A stretch of 64,000 bases of DNA from Rouxiella sp. WC2420 (GTDB lineage Bacteria; Pseudomonadota; Gammaproteobacteria; Enterobacterales; Enterobacteriaceae), in the NCBI RefSeq assembly GCF_041200025.1, contig NZ_CP165628.1:186001-250000 (forward strand), read 5' to 3'. Positions 1 to 8,934 of this stretch are shown one piece after another (position 1 is the first letter of the stretch; the number at the start of each line of letters is the position of its first letter). Below the pieces are notes generated by a model that ran no database searches, was not told where the DNA came from, and worked only from the letters and a program-made list of their open reading frames with translations. Both the position numbers and the translations under genes were made by a program.

Positions 1-466
1 AGCGTTGCTCCATCCGCGTTTTGAGCATGCCGCTTTCGCTGATGATTTCACGTACCCACAGCGCGGCAAACCATTCGTGCTCGACGGAAATATCAATAAA
101 CTGTTTAGCCAGCCGAGTCAGTGCGATAACCGGATCGTTGGCCGAGTCCTGAAACAGAGTACTGAACGAGGCGCGAATCGGCAGAAAACGCTCTTCAATC
201 AGCACATCGAGCAGCTGTTCGCGGGTATTGAAATAATAGTGCAGCATGGCGGGCGTGACGCCGGCCTCGCGGGCAATTGCGGTCAATGGGGTATCGGCAA
301 TCCCTTGGCGTGCAAACATCGCCAATGCCGTCTCCAGCAAGAGGTGACGGCGTTCCGCACCTTTTGCCACACCGGAAGGGCGTCCTGGTCGACGCGACAA
401 ACTCTTTGAATCTTCAGATAATTTTCCCTGCAAATCACCGGGTTTTTCAGATTTTTTACTTTTCAT
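1..466 (-). CDS. TetR/AcrR-family transcriptional repressor (3' end outside window)
   Basis: Read on the minus strand from ATG at 466, this gives about 155 residues and runs off the left edge. After a basic N-terminal tail (SRRPGRPSG) comes a typical TetR helix-turn-helix, LTAIAREAGVTPAMLHYYF, near residues 60-80, followed by the start of the helical ligand-binding domain (REQLLDVLIEERFLPIRA). It is divergent from the DHA2 efflux gene at 555, the usual arrangement for a repressor that controls a drug exporter and responds to its substrate. The inducer is unknown. The family call is strong; the target is inferred from position. Confidence 0.88.
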   Translation of the reverse strand, partial: MKSKKSEKPGDLQGKLSEDSKSLSRRPGRPSGVAKGAERRHLLLETALAMFARQGIADTPLTAIAREAGVTPAMLHYYFNTREQLLDVLIEERFLPIRASFSTLFQDSANDPVIALTRLAKQFIDISVEHEWFAALWVREIISESGMLKTRMEQR

Positions 467-516
467 TTTTTTAACAGACCCATTGACCATTGGTGAAGTT
501 AACTCCTATATTAATT

Positions 517-2069
<1,553 letters not shown>

Positions 2070-2166
2070 CGGGTCACCATTGCCTCAATATTCCCTCTCA
2101 AACATCGGGCAAAATGCACTAAGCTTTGTATTCTAATTTGATAACAACAGGATATGAGGGGCGCGT

Positions 2167-3999
2167 ATGTTGTTCCGTCGTTTTGAACGGATTATTGATG
2201 TGTTTAAAGAGCAGCCCCGCGAGGAGGCTCCCGGTACCGTTTGGCCGTTCTACTTTTACTATCTACGGCAAGTGTGGCCGAGTTTTCTGGCCCTGTTGAT
2301 CGTCGGTTTGATTGCCTCGCTGATTGAAGTTTCGCTGTTCAGCTATCTTTCCACCATTATTGACCTGACACGCACGACGCCTGCGGCCAGTTTCTTTAGT
2401 GTTCACGCCCCGGAATTGCTGTGGATGGCGGTGGTGGCGCTGGTGATGCGGCCAATATTTATCGGCTTGCACGATTTGCTGGTCCATCAAACTATCAGCC
2501 CCGGCATGACCAGCCTGATCCGCTGGCAAAATCATAATTACGTGCTGCGCCAGAGCCTGACTTTTTTCCAGAACGATTTTGCCGGACGCGTTGCTCAGCG
2601 CATCATGCAAACCGGCAATTCGCTGCGTGATTCTGCGGTGCAGGCGGTCGATGCCATCTGGCACGTGGTGATTTATGCAGTCAGTGCGCTGGTGCTGTTT
2701 GCCGAAGCCGACTGGCATTTAATGATCCCGCTAATCGTCTGGATCGTGCTTTACGCCCTCAGCCTGTGCTATTTCGTGCCGCGGGTAAAAGCCCGTTCGG
2801 TGGAGCAGTCCGAGGCGCGTTCCAAGCTGATGGGCACCATCGTTGATGGTTACACCAATATCACCACCCTTAAACTGTTTGCGCATACCGATCTCGAGCA
2901 GCGCCACGCCCGAGACGCGATTAACGAGCAGACTGAAAAAATGCAGCTGGCCGGCCGCCTGGTGACCAGCATGGATGTGACGATCACCACGCTCAACGGC
3001 CTGTTGATTGTCTGCACCACCGGTCTGGCGCTGTGGCTGTGGACACAGTCATTAATCAGCGTCGGGGCAATCGCGCTGGCGACCGGTTTGGTTATTCGTA
3101 TCGTCAATATGTCGGGCTGGATCATGTGGGTGGTGAACGGCATTTTCGAAAATATCGGCACCGTGCAGGATGGTCTGGAAACTATTGCCCAGCCGATCAG
3201 CGTGACCGACCAGCCGCAGGCACCGCGTTTGCAGGTGAGTAAAGGTGAGATCTGCTTTGATCGGGTCGATTTTAACTATGGCAAAAGCCGCAGTGTGATT
3301 AACGGCTTCGATTTGACCATTCGCCCAGGGGAGAAGATTGGCCTGATAGGGCCGTCGGGCGCGGGTAAATCCACGCTGGTCAACCTGTTGTTGAGGTTGT
3401 ATGACCTCGACGGTGGCCGCATTCTGATTGATAGTCAGGATATCTCGCAGGTCACGCAGGAGAGCCTGCGCGCGCAAATCGGCATGATTACGCAGGACAC
3501 TTCGCTGCTGCATCGTTCGATTCGCGATAACCTTTTGTACGGGCGGCCAAACGCCACAGAAGAAGAGCTGACCAACGCGATTCGTCAGGCGCGCGCCGAC
3601 GAGTTTATTCCGCTGCTTTCTGATTCGCAGGGCAGAACGGGTCTGGATGCGCACGTCGGCGAGCGCGGGGTGAAACTTTCGGGCGGCCAGCGTCAGCGTA
3701 TTGCCATTGCCCGCGTGCTGCTGAAAAACGCGCCTGTCCTGATCATGGATGAAGCCACCTCGGCGCTGGATTCCGAGGTCGAGGCGGCCATTCAGGAGAG
3801 CCTGGAAACGCTGATGACCCATAAAACGGTGATCGCCATTGCGCACCGCCTGTCGACTATCGCCAAGATGGACCGGCTGGTGGTGCTGGATCAGGGGAAA
3901 ATCGTCGAGATTGGCAGCCACGGCGAGCTGCTGGCGCAAAACGGGCTTTATGCTAGGCTGTGGCAGCATCAGACCGGCGGTTTTGTCGGTATGCATTAA
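2167..3999 (+). CDS. ABC exporter, fused membrane and ATPase domains
   Basis: At 610 residues this is a half-size ABC exporter of the MsbA/MdlB type. The N-terminal half (about 30-330) carries six hydrophobic segments. The C-terminal half is the nucleotide-binding domain, with Walker A GPSGAGKST, signature LSGGQRQRIAIARVL, Walker B VLIMDEATS and the H-loop AHRLSTIAKM. It would act as a homodimer in the inner membrane. It lies 97 bp after the DHA2 exporter on the same strand and may be co-transcribed with it. The substrate is unknown. Confidence 0.9.
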   Translation: MLFRRFERIIDVFKEQPREEAPGTVWPFYFYYLRQVWPSFLALLIVGLIASLIEVSLFSYLSTIIDLTRTTPAASFFSVHAPELLWMAVVALVMRPIFIGLHDLLVHQTISPGMTSLIRWQNHNYVLRQSLTFFQNDFAGRVAQRIMQTGNSLRDSAVQAVDAIWHVVIYAVSALVLFAEADWHLMIPLIVWIVLYALSLCYFVPRVKARSVEQSEARSKLMGTIVDGYTNITTLKLFAHTDLEQRHARDAINEQTEKMQLAGRLVTSMDVTITTLNGLLIVCTTGLALWLWTQSLISVGAIALATGLVIRIVNMSGWIMWVVNGIFENIGTVQDGLETIAQPISVTDQPQAPRLQVSKGEICFDRVDFNYGKSRSVINGFDLTIRPGEKIGLIGPSGAGKSTLVNLLLRLYDLDGGRILIDSQDISQVTQESLRAQIGMITQDTSLLHRSIRDNLLYGRPNATEEELTNAIRQARADEFIPLLSDSQGRTGLDAHVGERGVKLSGGQRQRIAIARVLLKNAPVLIMDEATSALDSEVEAAIQESLETLMTHKTVIAIAHRLSTIAKMDRLVVLDQGKIVEIGSHGELLAQNGLYARLWQHQTGGFVGMH

Positions 4000-4009
4000 T
4001 CAGCAAAAG

Positions 4010-5137
4010 TCAGGGCTGTTCCTGACGATAAGGCAGCGCGTCGCGGGCTTCGTCAGCCCAGGCGCGCACGCCTTCCCGCTCTTGCATTAAATACTCTTCA
4101 ACCGCGCTGCGAAGCCCCGGATGGCGTAAATAGTGCCAGGAATGAGTCAAAACCGGCTCGAATCCACGGATCAGTTTGTGTTCTCCCTGTGCCCCGGCGT
4201 CAAAACGTGCCAGCCCTTTTGCAATCGCGTAATCCATCCCCTGATAAAAACAGGTCTCGAAATGCAGTCGGTCAAACTCGGCCAGGCAGCCCCAATAGCG
4301 GCCATAAAAAGTGTCGCCACTGACCAGACTCAGCGCCATCGCCACCGGTTTGCCCTGCTGTTCGGCCATCACTACCTGAATCACTTCCGGCATGCGCTCG
4401 GCCAGCAGGCTGAAAAAATCGCGGGTCAGGTAAGGCTCACGACCGCGCACGTAATAAGTGTTGGCATAGCAAGCGTAGATAAAATCCCACTGTACTTCAG
4501 TGATTTGTGCGCCTTCAAACCATTGAAATTCAATTCCTTGCGCAACAACTTGTTCGCGTTCCTTGCGCATCTGCTTGCGTTTGCGCGAGGTCAGCGTGTC
4601 GAGAAAATCCTGAAAATCGCGATAGCCGCGATTGTGCCAGTGATACTGACAGCCCAGCCGATGCAGCCAGCCTGACGCTTCGCCAATCAGCTGATTATCA
4701 CGCGAGTCGGTAAAGTTGATATGCGCGCTGGAAAGGCCGCGCTGCTCGAGGAAATCGGGGATCTGTTGCAATAATTTTTGTGCCGCTTCGGGCGAGCCGA
4801 GCAATCGTCTGCCGCCGACCGGACTAAAAGGTGCCGCGCCGAGCCATTTCGGATAGTAAGGAATTCGCGCCCGATAACAGGCATCGGCCCAGCCGTGGTC
4901 AAAAACGTATTCACCGGACGAATTGGATTTGCGGTAACCGGCGATGGCGGCCAGGGTTTTCCCGCCCTCTTGCCACAGCAAATGTTCGCCTTGCCAACCA
5001 GATTTTGGGCCGAGCGAGCCGCTGTCTCCCAAAGCAATCAGAAACGCGTGGCGCAGAAAGGGCTGTCCGGCAGGAACTAACGCATCCCACTGTTCGGCTG
5101 AAAGTTCGCCGAGATGCGTAAGGGAGATTAACGACAT
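4010..5137 (-). CDS. FemAB-like / DUF482 acyl-CoA N-acyltransferase family protein
   Basis: The 375-residue protein belongs to the GNAT-fold family once annotated as peptidogalycan biosynthesis protein (PF04339, COG3146). Recognisable stretches are RKQMRKEREQV in the middle and GRYWGCL, LHFETCFYQGMDYA and GAQGEHKLIRGF toward the C terminus. The biochemical role of the family is not settled. The start ATG at 5137 is followed by MSLISLTHLGELSAEQ, a typical N terminus. A diverged copy of the first part of this gene lies at 6081-6133, a footprint of a local duplication. It converges with the ABC exporter, with 10 bp between the stops. Confidence 0.82.
   Translation of the reverse strand: MSLISLTHLGELSAEQWDALVPAGQPFLRHAFLIALGDSGSLGPKSGWQGEHLLWQEGGKTLAAIAGYRKSNSSGEYVFDHGWADACYRARIPYYPKWLGAAPFSPVGGRRLLGSPEAAQKLLQQIPDFLEQRGLSSAHINFTDSRDNQLIGEASGWLHRLGCQYHWHNRGYRDFQDFLDTLTSRKRKQMRKEREQVVAQGIEFQWFEGAQITEVQWDFIYACYANTYYVRGREPYLTRDFFSLLAERMPEVIQVVMAEQQGKPVAMALSLVSGDTFYGRYWGCLAEFDRLHFETCFYQGMDYAIAKGLARFDAGAQGEHKLIRGFEPVLTHSWHYLRHPGLRSAVEEYLMQEREGVRAWADEARDALPYRQEQP
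5075..5127. repeat. direct repeat unit A (5' part of the acyltransferase gene)
   Basis: These 53 bp lie inside the 5' end of the acyltransferase gene and align without gaps to 6081-6133 with 44 of 53 bases identical, counted by eye. After a gap of about 90 bp, the similarity resumes at 5218 and corresponds to 6131 onward. Confidence 0.75.
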
Positions 5138-5236
5138 ATTTTTTCCCCGAAGAATTACAGCAATAGCCTTAGAGCATCGAATTCTGGCGGGGATACGTCA
5201 ACCCCTTTTTTGTATGGGAGAATGGGCGATAAAAGG

Positions 5237-6040
5237 TCATGGGCAAGTGAGTGTGGCAGTCAGGTTTGACTGGTATTTTCCTGCCTTGGCTGATTTGCCG
5301 ACGTATAAAGTCAAAGGAATATCGCCACGACGCGGGTCGGTTTGCCATGAGTTATTAGCGGAGACAAACTCTGAAGGTGCATTGACATTCATGTCTTCAG
5401 AATCATTCATCAGCAAATGGCCGTTTTTCATTGAAGACGAGGTGATTGCGACACTGCCGTTGCCCTTGTATTTAATTCTTTGTAAATAGCTACGGCCTGG
5501 CGAGACGCTGCCAAATGCAATAATATCAGGCGTTAGTTCGGCAGAGCATATTTCTGGTGAGGGTAGAGTAACCGTTTTAGCAAAGATGCTTTTTCTATCA
5601 TTTTCATGTCCCTTGAAAATCATCGAGACATCCAGGGATAAATATTGCGGAAATTTGCAATTATTAACAATATCCCCTGTGAGTTTAATACGATATTGTA
5701 CACGCTCATTGGGTATTTGAGGACTGTTCCAATGACTATTCTCGGGTCCAAAATTTCTTATATACTGATTTTTGAAATTCCCTGGGCTATTCCAGTATAA
5801 AATGACGTTTTTTAATGAAATGCAATCTTCACGTACAGACAATTTATTTAAGAAGTATTTGTAATCCCCCGTTATAATTAGGCTGGATAGGGTTTCTTCC
5901 TCATTTATTTTAGTTGTACTTGTTCCGCCAATAAACATCTCGGCAGCCAGTGTCTGAGATATAAATATTAAATTTGTGGAAATTAAAAATAAGATAAAAA
6001 ACTTGATAGTATGGTTGCCATTAAGTGCAATAAATTTCAT
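5237..6040 (-). CDS. minor fimbrial subunit / tip protein, last gene of the fimbrial operon
   Basis: About 267 residues. ATG at 6040 is preferred over an upstream TTG at 6070 because AAGGA precedes it at normal spacing and it opens a clean signal peptide (MKFIALNGNHTIKFFILFL, cleavage near TLAAE). The N-terminal domain holds a Cys pair (EDCISL, NNCKFP). The C-terminal domain starts at PSPEICSAELTPDIIAFG and ends KAGKYQSNLTATLTCP, the beta-strand pattern of secreted pilins. It is a paralogue of the interrupted gene at 6149-8235. It probably caps or decorates the fimbria; the receptor is unknown. It is AT-rich compared with its neighbours. Confidence 0.75.
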   Translation of the reverse strand: MKFIALNGNHTIKFFILFLISTNLIFISQTLAAEMFIGGTSTTKINEEETLSSLIITGDYKYFLNKLSVREDCISLKNVILYWNSPGNFKNQYIRNFGPENSHWNSPQIPNERVQYRIKLTGDIVNNCKFPQYLSLDVSMIFKGHENDRKSIFAKTVTLPSPEICSAELTPDIIAFGSVSPGRSYLQRIKYKGNGSVAITSSSMKNGHLLMNDSEDMNVNAPSEFVSANNSWQTDPRRGDIPLTLYVGKSAKAGKYQSNLTATLTCP

Positions 6041-6080
6041 TGTAAATATATCCTTATATTTTGTTAGCAACGCAGATATG

Positions 6081-6133
6081 AACTAACGCACCTCACTCCC
6101 TGGCTGAGAGTGCGCCGAGATGCGTAATGGAGA
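6081..6133. repeat. direct repeat unit B (fossil copy of the acyltransferase gene 5' end)
   Basis: This non-coding stretch between the two minor subunit genes is a gap-free, about 83 percent identical copy of 5075-5127. It continues directly into the 3' end of the interrupted subunit gene, just as 5218 onward continues into the last subunit gene. It shows that one subunit gene was copied together with the flanking start of the acyltransferase gene. Confidence 0.75.
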
Positions 6134-6677
6134 ATGGGCAATGAAAGGTCAAGGACAACTTAGTGTGGCGTTAAGAAGAGAGTGGTATGTACCAGGTTTT
6201 GCGTTTTTAGACACTTTCAATGTGAGTGGTAAATCATCTTGATAGGGAATAGAAGCTGATGTGTAGTTCCATTGGTTTGCACTAAAGTGTGCGCTGTCGG
6301 TAGTCACTGTGAGTTGATCGGAACCTCCAAGTTGCAAAACTCCCCCAGAAATTAAATCACGAGAAGTTATTTGAAGATATCCGCCAGCGCTGGGGGTATT
6401 ATTCAAAATGCTCAGTGTCTGAGTTGCGGTTCCCCCTGGAGAGATTTTACCGAAGTCAATATTGGAAGGAACATTCATCCAGCATTTTTTCGCGCTATCT
6501 AAATGAATATCCATGGCTTTCCAGGCTATAAATGTCTGTACACCCGTCTCAGCATCCTGGCTTTGCACCCATACTCTAAGTTCTATATCCTCGTCAGACT
6601 TGCAGTCATTAACTATTACTCCTTGGAGTGTACCTCCGTAAAATTCCGTGAGAGAGGAAAGGTCATGCTTTGGAGTC

Positions 6678-6681
6678 AATT
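6678..6681. repeat. target site duplication AATT, left
   Basis: AATT at 6678-6681 repeats at 7889-7892, directly flanking the element. Because the target AGTC-AATT-GACT is a 12-bp palindrome and the element ends in inverted repeats, the flanks together look like a 17-bp inverted repeat. Confidence 0.85.
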
Positions 6682-6697
6682 TGTAAGCATACCTGTT

Positions 6698-7582
6698 TTA
6701 GTTCCACGCACTTTTTGAGAGTTCCGGTTTTTCAGCTATCAGCCGGTATTCTTCCGGCGTCAGGTTATTCAGGGATTCATGAGGCCGCTCGCTGTTGTAT
6801 TCCGTCAGCCAGCGCTCTGTGATTTCCCGTGCTTCATTCAGCGTTCTGAACAGATAAAAATCCAGTATTTCGGTCCGGTACGTTCGGTTAAACCTTTCTA
6901 TAAACGCGTTCTGTGTTGGCTTACCCGGCTTGATAAATTCCAGCATCACGCCATGCTCTTCGGCCCATTGCGCCAGAGCCAGTGATATCAGTTCCGGTCC
7001 GTTATCCATTCGCATCTTCAGCGGATATCCACGATTTGCCGCTATCCTGTCCAGCACCCGCACGACACGCTGTGCCGGGATATTCAGGTCAATTTCGATA
7101 GCCAGAGCTTCACGGTTAAAATCATCGACGACATTGAAAGTCCGAAAACGTCGGCCACATGTCAGCGCGTCGTGCATAAAATCGATGGACCAGCTTTGAT
7201 TGAGCGCTTCCGGCGTTGCCAGCGGAGCCGGATTGCGCACCGGCAGGCGTTGTTTACCCTTGCGACGAAAATTCAGTTTTAACAGACAGTAAATCCGGTG
7301 TACCCGCTTGTGATTCCAGACGTGCCCCTGCCTGCGAAGCACCTGAAAAAGCTTCTTAAATCCGTAGCGAGGGTAGCGTTCAGCCGCCTCAGTCAGGCTC
7401 TGGATCACTGCTTCATCACGTCGTGTATCCGGTTGATAACGAAACACCGTCCTGCTCAGCGATAACGTCCTGCATGCCTGGCGTAAGCTCATCGAAAACT
7501 GCGCGGTCAGATAGTTGACGAGCTCACGCTTTACCGCTGGTTTTAAAGCTTTTTTTCGATGACGTCTTTCAGCGCCCGGCAT
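6698..7582 (-). CDS. IS3-family transposase, OrfB (integrase core)
   Basis: The catalytic part of the transposase has the DDE integrase core. It contains WSIDFMHDAL (first Asp), the Asp of MRMDNGPELIS, and the Glu of TQNAFIERFNRTYRTEIL, then ends at YNSERPHESLNNLTPEEY. The frame begins inside orfA and is normally reached by -1 slippage on the A-run at 7549-7556 (AAAAAAG on the minus strand), giving the fused OrfAB that cuts and joins the element ends. The stop codon lies 16 bp inside the element end. Confidence 0.9.
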   Translation of the reverse strand: MPGAERRHRKKALKPAVKRELVNYLTAQFSMSLRQACRTLSLSRTVFRYQPDTRRDEAVIQSLTEAAERYPRYGFKKLFQVLRRQGHVWNHKRVHRIYCLLKLNFRRKGKQRLPVRNPAPLATPEALNQSWSIDFMHDALTCGRRFRTFNVVDDFNREALAIEIDLNIPAQRVVRVLDRIAANRGYPLKMRMDNGPELISLALAQWAEEHGVMLEFIKPGKPTQNAFIERFNRTYRTEILDFYLFRTLNEAREITERWLTEYNSERPHESLNNLTPEEYRLIAEKPELSKSAWN

Positions 7583-7809
7583 TCCAGACTCAGATCGGCA
7601 AACATCTGCTTCAGACGACGATTCTCGTCTTCAAGATCTTTGATCTTTTTGATATCAGCGGCTTCCATCCCGCCATATTTCGCCTTCCAGTTGTAATAGC
7701 TGGCTTCTGAAATAGCGGCCTCGCGGCAGACATCTTTGACGGTTCGTCCGGCTTCGACAGACTTAAGAACGGCGATGATCTGGTGTTCGGTGAATCGAAT
7801 CTTACGCAT
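7543..7809 (-). CDS. IS3-family transposase, OrfA (helix-turn-helix)
   Basis: This 88-residue protein starts at ATG 7809 (MRKIRFTEHQIIAVLKSVEAG). It has a helix-turn-helix (TVKDVCREAAISEASYYNWK) and a leucine-zipper-like region (DLEDENRRLKQMFADLSLE) for binding the element ends and for dimerisation. A run of A residues near its end (EKKL) is the likely -1 frameshift site into orfB. An upstream in-frame start at 7830 is possible but less likely. Confidence 0.9.
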   Translation of the reverse strand: MRKIRFTEHQIIAVLKSVEAGRTVKDVCREAAISEASYYNWKAKYGGMEAADIKKIKDLEDENRRLKQMFADLSLECRALKDVIEKKL

Positions 7810-7888
7810 GGCGATCTCCTCAGGGGACATAATCAGTATGCCGGAAGATCTCTAAAAGTGAATGGTTCGGTTAAGAGGGATGCTTACA

Positions 7889-7892
7889 AATT
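7889..7892. repeat. target site duplication AATT, right
   Basis: This is the second copy of the 4-bp duplication made when the element inserted; see 6678-6681. Confidence 0.85.
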
Positions 7893-8265
7893 GACTAAAG
7901 TCACTAATTCTATCTGTATTAAAATTTTCATTGACCCATACGATATTAGCGTTCTTGAGTTTTATGCAATTTTTCAGACGAGTAAAACTCTCTTGAAAGT
8001 TTGGATCAGACCCCGCGTTGACTACTTCAGCATGCATCTGAAAAGTAACTACTCTTGGCATGTTAGGCGTTTCCACACCGTGCGGGATAGTCATGTCATT
8101 GTTCAAAGCACTTTGTTGAATGTCATGGGTCGGTGTTGCGATTGCAGGGCTGCAAATCCCTAATAAAGCCAAGCTCATTAATGTCAATTTAATAAGATGT
8201 TTTAAATTTTTAATAATCTTTTTTTTAATTATCATGGGGGGATTACCCTTACCTTTATTAATTTT

Positions 8266-8290
8266 TCAGGGCTCAATGACTGAACCCTGA
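8266..8290. other. intercistronic hairpin downstream of the major pilin gene
   Basis: TCAGGG-C-TCA, a 5-nt loop, then TGA-A-CCCTGA form a 9-bp stem with one mismatch between the major pilin and the first minor subunit gene. On the transcribed minus strand the stem is followed by A residues, not T, so it is not a normal terminator. In fimbrial operons such hairpins often protect the abundant pilin message after processing; that role here is inferred. Confidence 0.5.
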
Positions 8291-8328
8291 GTGTAAAAAT
8301 TAGATGTGTTTAGTTGCTAAAAATTGAT

Positions 8329-8865
8329 TTAATTATAAGTAACTGTGAAGGTAATAGGTGCTTCGATTTTACCTGGGGTGACAGTAGCCGATGTAGAGAT
8401 TAATTTTGCGTTAAATTTAAGCGATTGGCTTTCAGTCTTGGCAAGAGTGTAATCAGCTTTGCTTTTAGGAATTATTTTTGCAAGAGGTGTTCCCCCTTCG
8501 ATAACGACAGCCACACCTGAAGCACCGTTTTTGAACGTGTTTTTAAAAGCGGTTGCATCAACAGGATCAACTTCTCCGTCGACATTGACATGAGCAGTTT
8601 TAACTGCAGTACCGCAATCGTGCAACTCCAATGAAAATTCTTTTGCACCTAAGTCCTTCCCAGCTTTTTTTCCAAAGGCGGCGCTGCTGTAACTGCCTAA
8701 TGGTAAAGTGTTATCGGGTGAAGTTAACTGACAGGTACTTTCACTGACCTCGGCGCTAACGGTGATTGCGGCTATATTACCCGCCGCTTGAGCGCCCCAG
8801 CAGGTTGCTAATAAAGCTGCGGTGGCAACGCTTAATACAGAGGTTTTTTTGATGTTAAATGACAT
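8329..8865 (-). CDS. major fimbrial subunit (type 1 pilin family)
   Basis: From ATG at 8865 the protein has 178 residues: a signal peptide ending GAQA, then a mature pilin with the family features. These are the disulphide Cys pair (STCQL near the start, HDCGTA about 45 residues on), alternating hydrophobic strands, and a C-terminal strand (APITFTVTYN) with the penultimate Tyr bound by chaperone and usher. An in-frame ATG at 8880 is less likely because it would add five residues before the signal. It is the main building block of the fimbria, polymerised by donor-strand exchange in the periplasm. Confidence 0.88.
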   Translation of the reverse strand: MSFNIKKTSVLSVATAALLATCWGAQAAGNIAAITVSAEVSESTCQLTSPDNTLPLGSYSSAAFGKKAGKDLGAKEFSLELHDCGTAVKTAHVNVDGEVDPVDATAFKNTFKNGASGVAVVIEGGTPLAKIIPKSKADYTLAKTESQSLKFNAKLISTSATVTPGKIEAPITFTVTYN

Positions 8866-8896
8866 GTGTAGATTTCTCATTGATTGAGTGAAAAGC

Positions 8897-8912
8897 AGCC
8901 GGTCATCCGGCT
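8897..8912 (-). other. short hairpin between usher and pilin genes
   Basis: AGCCGG-TCAT-CCGGCT is a perfect 6-bp stem with a 4-nt loop, followed on the minus strand by GCTTTTC. It may be a weak terminator or a message-stability element that gives different levels of usher and pilin. The function is inferred. Confidence 0.4.
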
Positions 8913-8934
8913 ACGTAGGTAAAATAGGTTCGAG

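Larger units (their letters stand above)
6682..7888 (-). mobile_element. IS3-family insertion sequence (IS407-like group), 1207 bp, intact
   Basis: The ends are TGTAAGCAT...ATGCTTACA, starting TGT and ending ACA, with imperfect inverted repeats continuing inward (CACTTTTAGAGATC against CACTTTTTGAGAG). Overlapping orfA and orfB fill the element, and a 4-bp duplication flanks it. Size and duplication length fit the IS407 group, in which I would also place ISEhe3/IS1222-like elements. The subgroup is assigned from memory of the protein sequences. Confidence 0.88.
6149..8235 (-). pseudogene. minor fimbrial subunit gene split by an IS3-family insertion
   Basis: Two parts belong together: 8235-7889 (signal peptide MIIKKKIIKNLKHLIKLTLM... 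ending SPAIA, then the N-terminal domain) and 6681-6149 (C-terminal domain ending ATLSCP). Removing the element at 6682-7888 and one AATT copy restores a continuous frame through the junction, reading ...DFSQLTPKHDL..., a protein of about 290 residues. The restored protein matches the neighbouring subunit (5237-6040) in layout: NC/DC cysteine pairs, the IDFG...PGG core and the C-terminal KAGxY...LxATLxCP motif. The insertion separates the secretion signal from the C-terminal domain, so the gene should be inactive. Confidence 0.85.

Noticed and set aside
5-409. 134-codon plus-strand frame at the left end
   Set aside because: It is antisense to a clear TetR-family gene (helix-turn-helix readable on the minus strand).
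6674-7896. A 17-bp inverted repeat (6674-6690 and 7880-7896) seen as a pre-existing palindrome around the element
   Set aside because: It is explained fully by a palindromic 12-bp target (AGTC-AATT-GACT) plus the element's own terminal inverted repeats TGTAAGCAT/ATGCTTACA.
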